Shown: piece after piece, positions 24,701 to 37,732 of the stretch
Numbering within the stretch: the stretch's first letter is position 1
Layout of the letters: each line of letters opens with the position of its first letter
Origin: Phoronis australis
Taxonomy: Eukaryota; Phoronida; Phoronidae
Reading direction: 5' to 3'
Assembly (NCBI GenBank): GCA_002633005.1
Contig: NMRA01000246.1
Span: 541,562 to 605,561 of the forward strand
Length of the DNA stretch: 64,000 bases
Notes under the pieces: generated by a model
Told to the model about the DNA's origin: nothing
Databases searched by the model: none
What the model saw: only the letters and a program-made list of their open reading frames with translations
Made by a program: the position numbers and the translations under genes

Positions 24701-26342
24701 GTGGTAAGGTAATTAGGTGGGAGGCTATGTGTGGCTTTGTACACCATAAAGTTTAAATGAAAAGGCACCCTGCTAACCAGGCTGCACCAACCAAGTTGAT
24801 CTAGGTCAGAAATAGGACATTATAAAGACCATTATAGCTGAATATCAGCCTCCCAGCCTCGTTTTGTAATTTTTGAAGTCTATCCTGAAGATATGATGCA
24901 CAATTACCCCACACAACATCACAGAAATCAAAGTGTGGTACAATTAGATTCCTGCACAGAGTCCGAAGAGTAGCCTGATCAACATAGGTCCTGACTCTGT
25001 ACAAAAGCCCAATCCGCTGAGAAACTTTTTTGCACACACAATCTACATGTTCGGCCCATGATAAATTATTATCAATCATCAACACCCAGATATTTATATT
25101 TCTCTTAAAAGATACTTTTCATAATTTCCATTGTACTATGCTGAAGGGTTTTGACTATCGGTCCTTGGGCTGTGTACTAGTTGATGTTTTGGCATATTAC
25201 CTCTGTCCATCAACACATCATCTGTTACACTGAAATGATTGTGTAGGATATCTCTGAAGATTGTTCTGTCCATTTTCTGCATGCGTCCTTCTTTGGTGCA
25301 TGTGAACTTGTTGTACATCGAAAGAAGTTCTTGACATTCATGTTTTGTGACTGAAAATGTACCGAGAAATTACATATTAAAAACTGTACAATCTACAAAA
25401 AATCATATTTGAAAAATGAATATAAAATTTCTGTACAAATAGTGTTCAAACTGAAAATGTGCTAATAAATAAACTGCTAAACAAAGAGCAATGAATCTTA
25501 TTTCACACTATTTATTATGGCAAGCCCTTGAGACTGTGAGATATGTTTCACAGTATATATGTAGATAATATAGAATCATACATGTATATAGGTCTGAAGT
25601 TCAGAACTAATTTAACAAGTTCATAATATAATTCATTTTTGGCATTCGTAAGCCTTTGTTATGAAATTATTCTATGGTTACCTGAATGAGTCCATGCAAA
25701 CTTTTAAATGAGTATGTAGCCTGTCTGGAAGTAGTACATGGTCAAATCAAATCAGTGGGACTGCAACTACACTGCATGGGTCTAAATTATAACCACTTAC
25801 TTACCCGGACAAACAAAATTATGAAGATTTAGAGCGTGATGTAAATTTTTGGAGGATCTACGACTGCATTTTGCTCAACTGCAAATCTATTTATAGTACA
25901 TTGTAGGCTAGATATTTGTGTCAGGAGACAAAGCCATGAAAATCATGACCTGATTTATAGCTCCATAAGTCCTGTTCAGGTCATAAAGCGCAGGGTTTAT
26001 TTCGCCAGATTTTCTGAAATGTGCAAATGACCAGTTTCACAAACTACTTTTGAATAGTTACATTAATATTCAGAAATTTAACACTTCGTTATAGAAGCCA
26101 GCATGTCAACAGCGAGCCTTGGCGCAAAGCTGTGTACTAAAATATATATTTTGACGATAGTCTTCATCAGCTAGCTGGGTGGCTAGTCAGCAGCCAGAGT
26201 CTAGTCAAAACTTATGTGACTATGTTTAGTTCCAAAACAAAGCTATTCAGAACAACAAAACATATTTACAATGAGTATTTCTGGATTCATTCTCTGCAAT
26301 TTCATTCATCTGTTTCCTCACGCTTGCATTGGTTGTTGCCAT
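18703..26342 (-). CDS. EFCAB1: Calaxin-like EF-hand protein (EFCAB1/CLXN), copy A, 6 exons
   Basis: The predicted protein has 208 residues; human calaxin has about 211. Calaxin binds outer-arm dynein and tunes ciliary bending with calcium. Coding exons: 26342-26270, 25350-25201, 22517-22413, 21132-21047, 20500-20394, 18808-18703. All introns have GT-AG ends and phases join without a break. EF-hand loops: [12 protein letters not shown] (about residue 80), [12 protein letters not shown] (about 115) and a weaker [12 protein letters not shown] (about 160), which lacks the usual Gly and has Asp at the last position. The C-terminal [11 protein letters not shown] matches calaxin's LLLEAFGPCLP. The start is the only ATG before the first donor that gives a family-like N-terminus. 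It is head-to-head with copy B. The intron between exons 2 and 3 holds a LINE fragment and an inverted-repeat element. Confidence 0.88.
20031..20301 (+). repeat. Dispersed repeat, copy 2 (partner at 12832-13100)
   Basis: Diverged second copy of the non-coding repeat at 12832-13100, same orientation, lying in the last intron of calaxin-like copy A. Shared blocks include TTTGGAGGAAA, GCAACTGTGGGAAA and AATCAGTGACATGGGA. Confidence 0.6.
23436..24009. mobile_element. Non-autonomous DNA transposon, about 45-bp TIRs, TTA target duplication
   Basis: The left end starts GGGCAGTTCCAGTAAAATCT and the right end, read inverted, starts GGGCTGTTCCAGCAAAATCT. The match extends through GTGGGAGGGGGGAAGGCA-type sequence for about 45 bp. 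TTA flanks both sides (23433-23435 and 24010-24012). A three-base TTA/TAA duplication is typical of PIF/Harbinger elements, so I infer a Harbinger-type MITE. The interior repeats ACCACCC-rich phrases and has no transposase. It lies in an intron of calaxin-like copy A. Confidence 0.7.
24244..25085 (-). mobile_element. LINE (non-LTR retrotransposon) 3' fragment
   Basis: Minus-strand frames at 25085-24801 and 24768-24481 encode the C-terminal region of a LINE polyprotein. Recognisable pieces are [47 protein letters not shown] and [16 protein letters not shown], which follow the reverse transcriptase in CR1/L2-like elements. The two frames differ, so at least one frameshift exists. A simple TAAA/TAAATAAAT-like tail near 24244-24268 probably marks the 3' end. 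The copy is 5'-truncated and dead, and lies in the copy A intron. Confidence 0.85.
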
Positions 26343-26720
26343 TTTAAGATTACAATAGTCTTTTGTGCAGCAACAAATTTTCAACACTGAAGTTACAATA
26401 TCCGCTTGTGGTTGTCAAGTTACCGAGACATGCGCAGTTCAATTTCCTAATATTGTGAACCAATTGCGTTTTTAATAAGTTCAAACTTTATTCAAATTAA
26501 AATAAAAATTACCGAAAAAATTATAAATTTAGTGGTAGAATTGAACATTGTATTATAAACTTACTTATTTTTTGTGATAATGTTGATTATTTGGTGTTAA
26601 TATTTGTAATACTACAAAAATGTAACGGTTACTCAAAGGGTAACAACACAAAGCTGAAATCAAACAGGTGCTCGAAGTTGCAAATCTCAGCTCAAGCTGA
26701 GTATCATCAAACGTACAGAA
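26343..26720. promoter_or_regulatory. Shared intergenic promoter region of the two calaxin-like genes
   Basis: Only 378 bp separate the two divergent start codons, so both 5' untranslated regions and promoters must lie here or overlap. The centre is AT-rich with no clear TATA element. An inverted pair GTTACT-CAAAG-GGTAAC at 26628-26644 resembles an RFX X-box, the ciliary-gene control site, but the half-sites are five bases apart where one to three is usual. Co-regulation is inferred from the geometry. Confidence 0.55.
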
Positions 26721-29700
26721 ATGGCGAACATAACGGCAAGGAAGGAGCTTAATTTATTGGCCGAAAGGGAAACCAAACACACGCACTGTAAGTTGTCCTG
26801 GCTGGCGCAATATTTGTGCTCCTCGTTGGCCATCATTAACTGAATGATTTGTCATCGACCTAAAGTTTAAACTGAATGGCAAAGACTGGTCAAAACTGTG
26901 GTAGGCGGGAGTTGTTTCCACAACCTAGCAGTACGGGATCAAATAGCAGCCCTAGATGCTTGTCTGTAGTAGAGTGTGTTGCATGAAAGGATTTGGGGAT
27001 ATTGTTATAATAAAAAGGAGAGCTGACAGGGCATGACGTGAACCCTTGACAAGGGATTGTGTTGAGGAGGTTGGTAGCAGTGTCACGTTACACTTTTCCA
27101 ACTCTAGCAGGACAAAATTTTTCCAACTCTTGATGTTTAAGTTTTGATCATTTGAGCTTTAAGTCCATTGATTTTCAATTTTGTGGTGGAAACTTTAACT
27201 TCTACTTCAGCCTGTTTACAAGATTACATAGAAAATCCACATTGTTGTGACGGCTTAAGGTATCAACATAAATTTTTCTGATGGAAGTTGTTGTGGTTGT
27301 TGCCCTTCAATTATGCATGAATGAGACACGTGTGTGTCAGAATCTGTGCTTATTAACAGATTATTTGACATTGACATTTTTTAATCAAGATCCGTTGGTG
27401 TTCAGAAGTCAAAAAGAATCAATATGTGGACTTTCTTGCAACATTCAGCAGTTTGTCACATGAAAAATGTATAATGTGCGCGATATTTTTTCTTGTCTTG
27501 GATGACTATACACTCCGATTGGTATCATTGCCATTGGTGCATTGGAAACTTAGTTAATCAAAACTAATAATGCACATTGTGATCCAAACAACCAGTTTCA
27601 GTCATAGTGAGCCTCAGTATGCTGTAAAAATGAACTGTTTTATGATCAGTTGACATATGAAATGAAAAATGTGTGAACCTCCAGGACAACATGCAAATGT
27701 AGGCATGAGACACAGAATTGGGTAATTTGTTGCTTTTCTTAAATGACCAAATAGAATAATAGGTCAATTGACCAATCACCATTGATGTTCGGAAATTCTG
27801 CTCAATTTATTCTCACACAATTTCATGTTAGTCAAATAAACAAGTCATATGAAATGAGGATTCAGGCTTTAGACTGTTTTTATCACTTCAGTGTTTATGT
27901 GGTGTTTTGTTGGTTTCACACTTGATTTAGGATCTCTGAACAATTAGAAAGCAAAGTGTTACATGATGTTCACTGTAACGTTTATTCAACAATAAGAAAT
28001 AATGCACGTAACTAATAGTGATTCTGTTTATTAGTTCATCAGTCAGTTTGTTTTTCTACATATTTTTACATTACTCACCAAGTCATGTAGGTTGGGGGAA
28101 TTTTTACATGTTTGTAACCATTGTTGGCATTAATTTACAATTCTGAGCAAACGTCGTTTTCTTTTTTAGTTACTTTACTTGAAGTTCAAGCTCTGCTAAC
28201 GGAATACCAGAAGAAAATCAAGAACAGTAAGAACCCAACAAAGATGGACAGATATGTCTTCCAAGACATTTTACACAATGATTTTCAGATCACAGATCCT
28301 TATATCATGGATACCAGTGAGTACATGTTGAAAACAAAATAATTCAAAATAACTAAAACTGCTCAGGGAAGATCAGAAAATCTGCTGATGGTTCATTTGG
28401 TCCTGAAACATAAATTTATCTAGTATCTGGGTGTAACAATTTGTATTATCCATAATTCAGGAGGACCTAAGGGTAACTGCCCAAAAGTCTATAATGGTCA
28501 GAAAGTGTTCCACAGGACCTATTTTATTGTGTTTACCAGCATTATGACATGTTTAAATGGGTGTCATGTTTGAATGCCCCCCCCCCCCCCCNCCCCCCCC
28601 CCCCCTCCTCTCTGGACACGTTTGGGGTTTGACTATAGAGAACCGTGCTCAATAGTGCTTTTTGTGATCTGCATGTTATGAGTTGTCGTCGGTTTTAAAA
28701 GTCAAACAAATTTGTTTTCTTTGCTGCTGTCCATTAATTACTATTCAGTACATCAACTGCTTGATATACTGCTCTTAAATTTGATCAACTCAAAGTACTT
28801 TTGCACCACTGACAGAGAACACAGATTTGCTATGCGCTGTTGATGTTTGCGTCACTCTGAAATGTTATGATATTCATTTATGGAGCACACTTGAGAATGA
28901 TTTTTGACGCCAGTTACATAATGTCAAAGCTCAGTACACTGCTGAGGGCTACACCTCAGAATGACCAAGAAGGTGCAACACTTGGAAAGTATTTCCTCTT
29001 GGTTTTATAGCATAATTTTGCTTATGATGTCTTTCATGAGGAACTGATACATCCAGACTGCTAATCCGCCAGCAGTCCGGGTCTATTAATATCAATGTTT
29101 GAATGTTAAGTAGTGATGAACTAAAATCTCTGTAAAGTTTAACTTCATATAAAGAATTTGAGTTGGACAAAAATTGCTGCAAACTCCATTAAAAACTTCA
29201 ATGTTGTAATTAAATGTGGATTTGCTCTACATGTCTAGAAATGCTTGTATAACCATCTATCAATTGTTTGGCATTCCATTCACAGATCAGGCTGTCTAAA
29301 ATAAAATGATTAATTACTTCTAATAAACAAAACCTGTTAAGTTTGGTATGATAGATTTGAATCGATTTTTGCTTAAATGAACCGCTGTCTTTGCCTTATC
29401 ATTAAGTGTGTATGTGTTCTTGGATACTCTAGTATGTTCTGAATTTGTTTCGTGTGTTTGTAGTCATGCAGTTTAACTTTGCATATGTTTGATGTTTTTA
29501 TGTTTGAACTTGGACATCGCTGGTCACCCTGCAAAAATATGGAAGTGTCCAGTTGTATTCTTATGGAATACTTTTGACCTGAAGCTTGTACACAAAACAA
29601 GAAAGTCCGATTTTCACAGATGGGAATCATAGTGAACTATATTTTACGAACTGTTTTGCAATGTTATTTATGGATTCTGAAACTCCAAGATGGCTGACGC

Positions 29701-31725
29701 AATGTAATATTACGAAGTGCTGGTTTATAGTATTTAAGGTTATGGACACTGATAATGACAACTTCCTGAGCAGAGAGGAATGGGTGCGAGGAATGTCTGT
29801 CTACCTCAAAGGGACATTTGACCAGCATATTGACAGTAGGTTTTCTTATATTCACGCCCTGTTTTAAGCCACTTGCTGAATGCCTGTTTTTTACAATGTT
29901 GTTCTGTCTTGAATTGTTAATTGAAATCAAACAAGATTTTACAAGTTTTGAAATTTTCTCAGCACTCACCTTGCGGTCATTGGCAATATTTCAGACTTTT
30001 GCGGTGACACCGATTAAATTTTTTTCTCGACAATTGTTAGAGTATGCAAGGGCACGTGGCTTCGGGGATTTTTGTGCCCCGATCATGATTTGTTGTATAA
30101 CATTGAACAAAATTTATCTAGTTAATTTAATTTGACGTTTACTTCTCTAATTTGCCACATTCGAGTCCTGCACTTTAACTCTTCGGATGTGTACGTAGTT
30201 GATGACACCATCTGATTCACCATCTGAATTAGATGAACATGTGTTATGAATATGCTATCCTTGTCTGTTGTGTGAGTTCCTTATATCTGATGATGCATTT
30301 TATTTTATTAATGCTTGAGATACCTGTAAACATGAATTTGTCCTTGCCTTCTGTGATTTTGTGTAAACTTATTGGTGCTTTTTGTTCTTTTGCAGCATGT
30401 TTCAAGTGTTTTGATACCAACGGTGATGGTTATATATCCCGAGATGAAATGCAGAGGTTTCTCAAAGATGCACTCATTCATGTTCGTTTTATTTTGTTTT
30501 GTTTTATTTTGTTTTTGTTGCTCCATTTATTTATTTCGATGATAATCGTAGTCGTTTTAGATTTAACGGTAATATTTTATTCTATTACTGCAGTTACTAT
30601 TATTGTGTTTGTTCATTTATACTCCTCTGTTACTATGAGTACAATGTTTTATATGGCTAGTTTTGATTTAGATAACTAAGAAGTCCATTCATTGACTTAT
30701 TTTTGAAGATACGTTCCCCAAACTCTGACCTCATGAGAGTTCACAGCTAGCACAAGCCTCCCTGTTATTTTGTCTGCTCTTTAAATTTTATTCATGTTTT
30801 AGTAATCATCTAGGGAATCTGTTTTTGTTTTCAGCTATGCAAAATATTTAATTTACACTGTTTCATAATATCCACTGCAAGCAGTTTTTGGTAACATTCG
30901 GATTTTTTTTAAAGAGGCGTAGAGAACTGTTCATCTATCTATAGGTTAAAATCTGCCATCTCCTAAATAGGAAATTGTTCCAAAATTTGATTCCCATCGT
31001 TTTACTATTTATGTTGCAGAAGTTTGTTGGCTATAGGTGTGAATTTTTCAGCTGTGTGGGCCATCATTTTAGTTGCCACATTGGAACATTATTACAACTT
31101 CATAATTGATTAGCACTGTCTTTTGCTTTAATCCCTGAACTGTGGCAACTTTATTTGCAGCAATCTTCTGAAGAAGACCAAGATGAACAACTGAAAGAGC
31201 TAACAGATCTTGTTCTGAAGCTGATGGACTTTGACAAAGATGGACGCCTGTCTCCTGGGGATTACAAGTGAGCTTGTGTTTTCTCTCAGAATTTAAATTT
31301 TGCATGCTTTTATTCACCACAATACATTGATAACATTGCAGTGACATGTATCCTGTGGCTGTAGTTTGCATTTTTGTCTTCATTCTTGTTATCAATATCA
31401 TTTTACCAGCCCATTGAAAAGTTAAAATTAGTTGCAGTCATGTTCTGGAATCCATTCAATAGGGCTAATAGTGTCTTGCAAGTTTCACAAAGTCATGCAA
31501 GTCTTAACAAGATAATGCCATGTATTAAGAGTGAAGCTGAAAAATTCACCAGTGTTACTAAATGCACCCCAGCTACGATATTTTGCATTTTTTTCCAGAG
31601 AGGCAGTTATGAAGGAAAGGTTACTGCTCGAAGCCTTGGGTCCAATTTTCCCTCAGGAAAAATATCAGACACAGTTCATGGAGAGAATCATTGAAGATTA
31701 CAACAAAGTTAACACTCACAGTTAA
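26721..31725 (+). CDS. EFCAB1: Calaxin-like EF-hand protein (EFCAB1/CLXN), copy B, 6 exons
   Basis: The predicted protein has 212 residues. Coding exons: 26721-26787, 28170-28316, 29731-29835, 30396-30481, 31161-31267, 31599-31725. Exons 3, 4 and 5 are 105, 86 and 107 nt, identical to copy A, with the same intron phases (1,1,1,0,2). EF-hand loops are DTDNDNFLSREE (about residue 77), [12 protein letters not shown] (about 113) and DFDKDGRLSPGD (about 158). The C-terminus keeps LLLEALGPIFP. The exon 4 donor (GTTCGT) is weak but is the only choice preserving the 86-nt exon. Expected role: calcium-dependent regulation of outer-arm dynein in cilia or sperm. Together with copy A it forms a divergent duplicate pair. 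The 3' untranslated region is unclear; an AATAAA occurs at 33158-33163. Confidence 0.9.
28577..28605. repeat. Poly-C run with one N
   Basis: A run of C broken by a single N at 28592, inside intron 2 of calaxin-like copy B. The N may mark a join or an unresolved homopolymer length. Confidence 0.9.
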
Positions 31726-34700
31726 CTTTGTATACACGAAAGCATTAGGCAGTAACTAGAGCGTATGAACGAGTCAGCTTTGTGATAAATATGGTGTATT
31801 GTATCAGAATGACTTTGCAACAGCCTCTATTGCACACAAGGTTTTGTTGAATGCACAACAATGATGGTTGAAGAGGAGATATGACCAGTCTTGAAATACA
31901 GTCAACATTTTATGTATATTTGAATTGGCTCTTTATGACCTACTCTAGTCTCGCTCTCTGTAAAATTGAATGGCGATATTGAGAGTCCATAAAAGGCTGT
32001 CACTGTTGTGCATTTAAAAATTGCTTTTGTTTTTATAGGATACATCACTTTACTCTGATAAGTGACCATTGTGAAAAATGTTTTAACAAGTTAAATTTAA
32101 AACTGTCATGTACAGTCTTTATTCCACAGATAACTTTGTAATGCCAACATTTAAATGGTTGCTAATTCTTTGTATTGAAGTTTTATTCAGGTGTAGTACT
32201 TAACTTCAATTTCACTGTGTTCACATCATGTTTAGATTGGACACTGATTATTTTACTGGAATTTTAATGGCGACTGGAGCTGGCTCTAGTTACATTTCCT
32301 GTCCGTGACTGACTGTGGTGTGCTTTTAAAATACCAAGAAGTTTTCCATGACAAGATTTGTTTTGAGAAGCAGTAGATTCAGCGCCTGTAGCACAATCTA
32401 ATTTGCACATTATGTTTTGTTAGTAATGTCAAACAGCTACATGTAGCTAAAATACCTTTGAAACTGGAATATTAATACTTTTGATCATAAGTGGCTTCTA
32501 TTCCTTGTCTCAAAAAATCAAATCTCTAATGCATTCAAGAAATGTTTAATTGTTTGATTTAATAGTTAAAGATGCTCTTTCTACTTCATTTTAGTTAAAA
32601 ACTTCATGAAACAGATTTTGACACAGTTAGCTCAGTCGAAACTGAAGCCCAAATAATCCTTACTTAACACATTTCGAAGCATTTTCAAGGTTAACTGAAT
32701 TATAAATATGAATTCTTTTGTGGTGGTGCACCACCATCTAAAATGGCTGCCATAATGAGTGACAGCTGACTCATTAATTATGGGTTAACTCACTCAGCCA
32801 CTGCCTTAGGTATTGAGGTTTCCGTGAAACCTTGCCCACTTTAAAAAAATGTAAAGTCCAACACAACTGGGTCTGAAAGTTACAAAATGAATATATTTTT
32901 GTGATACCTGTTGACCAACAAAACTCCTCTGTTTTAAATTGGTGAATGTAAAGGGAAAGAGTATGTTTAGATTATATAGCAGTTATGTGTTTTTCATAGC
33001 ATAACTTTGCAAGTAATGCACCTTTTCCAGTTAGAGGGTAACTTGTTTTTGTGGACCTTATTCATTAATTTTGAAATCAGTTTTTCAAAGTTGTTCTGCG
33101 AGAAGTACATTAATCAGTTTTCATTTCTGTTAATCAGTAAGATTATTTTTTTTTATAAATAAATTTCTTATGTGACATAATTGGGATTATAAGAATCCAA
33201 GTACCTTTTTGTGGAAATGTCTGAGCTGTGAAGGTATTCTTAAACCACCAAAATATGACTGTACTCACTCTACCCTTGGTGATATCTAGAGATCAAACCC
33301 ATGCTGTGATTTTGTATAACCTGTTGAAATTTTGTGTTTTATTTTTGTGAAGTGGTTGCCTATTACCTGGTATTCCCAAAAGTCCAACAATGGCACATTC
33401 ATCAGACCGAAGCTGAAGTTTTCTGCTTAACATCATGTTTAATGTCTCATGGGTTTTTTTTTCAACATTCCCGTTCCACTACCGCCCACGTGTCATTGCA
33501 AAAGTTCAGTTGGACTTATTGCTGTAATTTTAATTGTCTGCCTCGTTTGTAATTAGAATGTCTTGTCTTCCAACTTCTGATAAGCCACATTTTGTGAACG
33601 AAAGTTATTCTTTTTCAAAAAGATGAAAGTATGATTATTTTATATAAACATTATGGAGATTGCAGTTGCAGATACCCACCGGTTCTCAACTGTTCTCGAG
33701 GTGCCAATTATATTATCCATACGCATCAATTTTGAATTTGTCTTAATTTATGTTTTAGGACAAAATATGGACATGTTTTTCAATGTTTTCAGAACATTTT
33801 TGTTTCATTATATACTTAATAACTTTTTATTAATAGGTGCTACGGCTGTAGGGTGTTTCACAACGATTGTTTTTGTCTTGAGTGAGTGTGTGCGTGTGTT
33901 TAAATAATGTTTTGTTTCAATTCAGAATCAGACTTATTGTTTTACAGCAATAATTTGGTCAAGATACATCTTTTATTTAGAAAACGAAAGAAAATTGCTG
34001 GGGAAATTTTGAGACTACAATTTATTTCAGGTCTCTCTTTAACATGAATTATTGTGCCTCTGGTGCTGTGTATACTCCCCATGTAACATTACAAACAGAC
34101 GTAAACTGTTCAGCAAAAAGCTCTCATTTTAGTTTAGCATTCGTTTTAATTGAACAAACACGACTGACCGACACATACTAACCAGACGGGCCATGTGTTT
34201 AGTCAATTGAATGAATGCACAACCAGGAGGGGCCTTTTGCTGGGCCACATTTCGTCTCTATCGTTATGCATACAAGTGGGTATCGGAAAGTGAATTCAAT
34301 AGATATTTGTATGTGTTTTTACTAAAGGTATGTGCAACAATGAAAAGCGGTTGTTGTCTCCTTAAAGGCCACGAGAAACCAGAATCTGGCTGTGAGAAAC
34401 AGTGTAAAGATCAGGAGCGCTGGCTCGTGGTATTAGAATTCCTTCATGGTAGCATCTGTATTCAGTCGTGCTTAATTAAAGCAACTGTAGTCCCATATAA
34501 TGAAATCATGTTGACTCCAGTTAGCAGTGCTTAGTGACTGGTCTAGCACGAATGAATATATTGTTGTTTTTATTCTCTGGTTTTATTGAAGACGTTTATA
34601 TTTGGCATCTCTGTGATAACCTTTATAATCAGAACTACATGTATATCTAGCACTATCTATTCGTCTAGTTAATGTGCAAAATTTCTAACCGTCCTTTCAG

Positions 34701-37676
34701 TGCTGCTAGATGTTGTAAACTGAGGACATTTGTGTTTGTGTGTTATTACTAATTACGTGTCACATTGTACTTTGTTAAGACATGTCGTTTGGTGTGCTTG
34801 CCAAATAAAGACTGTGATGAACTTTGGTTTCGTAACCTTGAAAATGAACCTCGTGCAAAACAGGCCCGTAGCTTGTGAGAAGACGTGGTGTACGACCGGT
34901 TTGTTGGCAAATTTGCGGCGGTGTTTGCTGCGGCACTTATGCACTACAGCCAGAATAATTTCTGATTCCTGCTGTCTGAGTACTTTCACTATCGTGGAAG
35001 GCAATGGCAACAGGGGGACATGATCGATAATTATAGGGGCAATGTTGCAGCAGCCGTACAATGTCTTGCACTCTCATTAGTCATTTTCCATGAACTGGCT
35101 GCTGGCCTACTGAAAGAGTTGTCTTTTGAAGTGCGAAAACTTATACAGTGTGTGCATGCAGTACTGCGTTTTCATCACGATATAATGTAAACACTTTGGA
35201 ACGTTTCATCTGGAATTTAGCGATGAAGAATAAGTATAGTTTTGAAAGCCCATATAAACCATTTTATGGCCAGGGTCTAATCGTTTGATTCGAAATCGAA
35301 CTCGAAATTATATTTGCCATTTCCATCTGTGTGCGAAATCCAGATAAGTATCTATTATTCTATGACCTGAAGTGCATATTGGCTTCATTGTGTGTATTTT
35401 GCGGTTGATGACCCCAGCATTAAGGCTAAAAGTTCCAGTCTGGACTCAAAATTTCTAGTTTTTACTTGAAATCTCGAGTTTTACACTAGGTTGTAGCTCT
35501 AATCTAGGCCGGGTAATCAAGTACGAACTGGGGCTTGATGAACTCGTATACTTGAACCATAATATTCTCAAGAGTACAGACTAATAGACACATACCTTGA
35601 GTTCGTGCAGAAGTAGGATAGAAAATGGAAAAAAATGATTTCAAGTTCGCTTACAACGATTGGACCTCGAGCCCTAGTGCGTGTAAAAAACATCAGCTTT
35701 CTTCACACGCGTAAGTACTTTTCTAAAGCATGTTATCGTATTCTGAAATTGTTCAGTTTGTAGTCTGAGGAAACTACATGGTCTAAATCAAACGTTGTTT
35801 TGACGGAAAACGTGGATGAGTGTTTTCCCTTCAAATTAAGTCTTGCATTGATCGTCAGTTAACACATCTGAATTTGCTTGTTACAATACTGTATGTATTG
35901 AGTATCCGTCTTTGAGCCGTAAAATGTAAAGTTTAGGCTTATTGATTTACATTCATCCATGTCATGGCGACAATACTTTGGTGGTTTGGTTTATTCTGAT
36001 GGCTCATTCCGCTACCAGTGACTGTAAACTCCAAAGTACCATACAAATTGAGAGAAGGTGCAAGATACGCGCACAGTCTAGCTGGTTTAAAAGAAGGGGT
36101 ACAAGCATTTTATTCTGAAATCAGAGGTGATTTTAAACATGTCTAAGTTACTGGAGAAAAATCATGAAAAACCATACATTACACCTATGATCTTTGATTT
36201 TGTACCGCTTTTAGCGAGATCACATGTGTTTGAAAAAGTTGCGTCGGACTGCGTACGAATTTTATTGACATTTTCCTCAGTTTTTTTTTAGAAACCAGAT
36301 TGTTTTCATAACTTTACGGGTTTCTTATGTGAGCCGAAGTCTGAAATCTGGGGTTGAACTCATGTCTCTGCAATGTTCGTCTACGTAATACAACATGAAC
36401 AAAAGTTCCCTACTAGGACTCTCACGCTCAGACTATCAGCATATATTGTCATCTGAAACAGACCAGTCCTCAGTTGAAATCGCGTATTTGTAGACTATGA
36501 GCATGACAATTAATATCATGAACGCTCTTAGTTAGTTTGACTTTAATTTTGATTTGTTCTGTGTTGGTTAATAAACAACAAAAATCATGCCTTTATGTAT
36601 CGTCGGAAGAATTCCAAAACAAGATTGAACCAGAGGTCAAGCTGAAGGCGTCATATCAACAAGAAAAGTACTAATTGTTTCTGGCGTTTTTGTGTAAAAG
36701 GACAGAAAAGTGTCACCCTTAAATTATGGATGTGGCATTTTATGACTGAAATTACAACCAGAATCATATCCACCATCAGCCTGGACTTTTGTAAAGGCAC
36801 TCATTTACAATTGCGAGCAAAACTAATTCTTTATGTAAAACTTGGGAATGCGTGTTAGTGGGTTTCAAAATGAATGTTTTACGTCGGCAAATTTTGAGTG
36901 TTATTTGTAGAGCGCGAAAATGCTTGTTCGAGGGTACATGTAGTTTATGAACGATTCTTCACTCTTCACGGCCATCAGTACACGTCTTTGTCTTCTTGTA
37001 GGACGTCTCCGAAACAAAATTGCGTCCTATTTTATCGTAAAGTTGCATACATTATAGGTTTCAAAATACAAGGTCTAGAGATAAGGTAACGCGCCACATG
37101 AGATTTTTAGACGTTACTGACTGAGACAAATTGTATGTTAACTATAGGCCTCGGCTCATGCAGCACCCAAATCAGGCTGGCTGGCTGAAATGAACTTCTC
37201 AGGGACACGTTATGTACATAAATTTCAAATACAACAAAAAGAAGTCATTAACATTTTAAATGTTTTCTGGGTTTCCCACATGTATGTTTTACTGTTTACC
37301 TAATTTCAGCTTAGTTACTTGTATGATAATTAAAAGTGAGCTTATGACAATATAACAGTTAAATTTCTGCACAAAATTAACTGGTTCTGGTAGCTAGTGC
37401 TCTGTCGCCGATGTGATTTCTATGTTGCAGTCAAAGAAAGAGGTTTGTTCTGTAGTAAAATTTCAGAATTTCGAGAGATGGCGATTTTTGAAGTGTGTTG
37501 ATTGTGTTTTGTAATGGCCTATATCTGATTGCACAGATGCGGGCGTATGCCACTATACGGGGTCCAGAAGGTAATGAAGCTCGACTTACACCTTTGGACA
37601 GCACAATTATCTATCATTCGGTGAAGTGCAGGGCTTGAAATTCATATCAATAATGAACATTGCCACCTTGTTGATT
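31726..37676. other. 3' flank of calaxin copy B and intergenic DNA
   Basis: No gene recognised in about 6 kb. The first 1.4 kb may be the 3' untranslated region of copy B, since an AATAAA lies at 33158-33163. An open frame of 107 codons at 34211-34534 resembles no family I know. A diverged repeat at 36085-36285 has a partner at 51240-51440. Confidence 0.5.
36085..36285 (+). repeat. Dispersed repeat (partner at 51240-51440)
   Basis: About 200 bp align with 51240-51440 in the same orientation. The clearest block is GTTGCGTCGGACTGCGTA followed by an AATTTTA-rich run, preceded in both by a GGAGAAA, ATCATG, AAAACCATA series. Non-coding, diverged, family unknown. Confidence 0.55.
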
Positions 37677-37682
37677 TTTATT
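37677..37682 (-). promoter_or_regulatory. Polyadenylation signal AATAAA
   Basis: AATAAA on the minus strand 51 bases after the stop codon of the chitin-binding/LamG gene, a normal spacing for a short 3' untranslated region. Confidence 0.6.
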
Positions 37683-37732
37683 CTTGCATTAGTACTATAA
37701 TGACGTGCGCAAGAGCTCAACAATGTGTTTGT

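Noticed and set aside
29586-29867. 93-codon open frame around calaxin exon 3
   Set aside because: Only 29731-29835 is exon; the flanks are intron sequence outside good splice sites.
30233-30679. 148-codon plus-strand open frame
   Set aside because: It contains calaxin exon 4 plus intron read-through on both sides; the splice sites at 30395 and 30482 define the real exon.
34211-34534. 107-codon open frame as a gene
   Set aside because: No family resemblance, no splice or promoter context, and Cys/Trp-rich composition typical of random frames.
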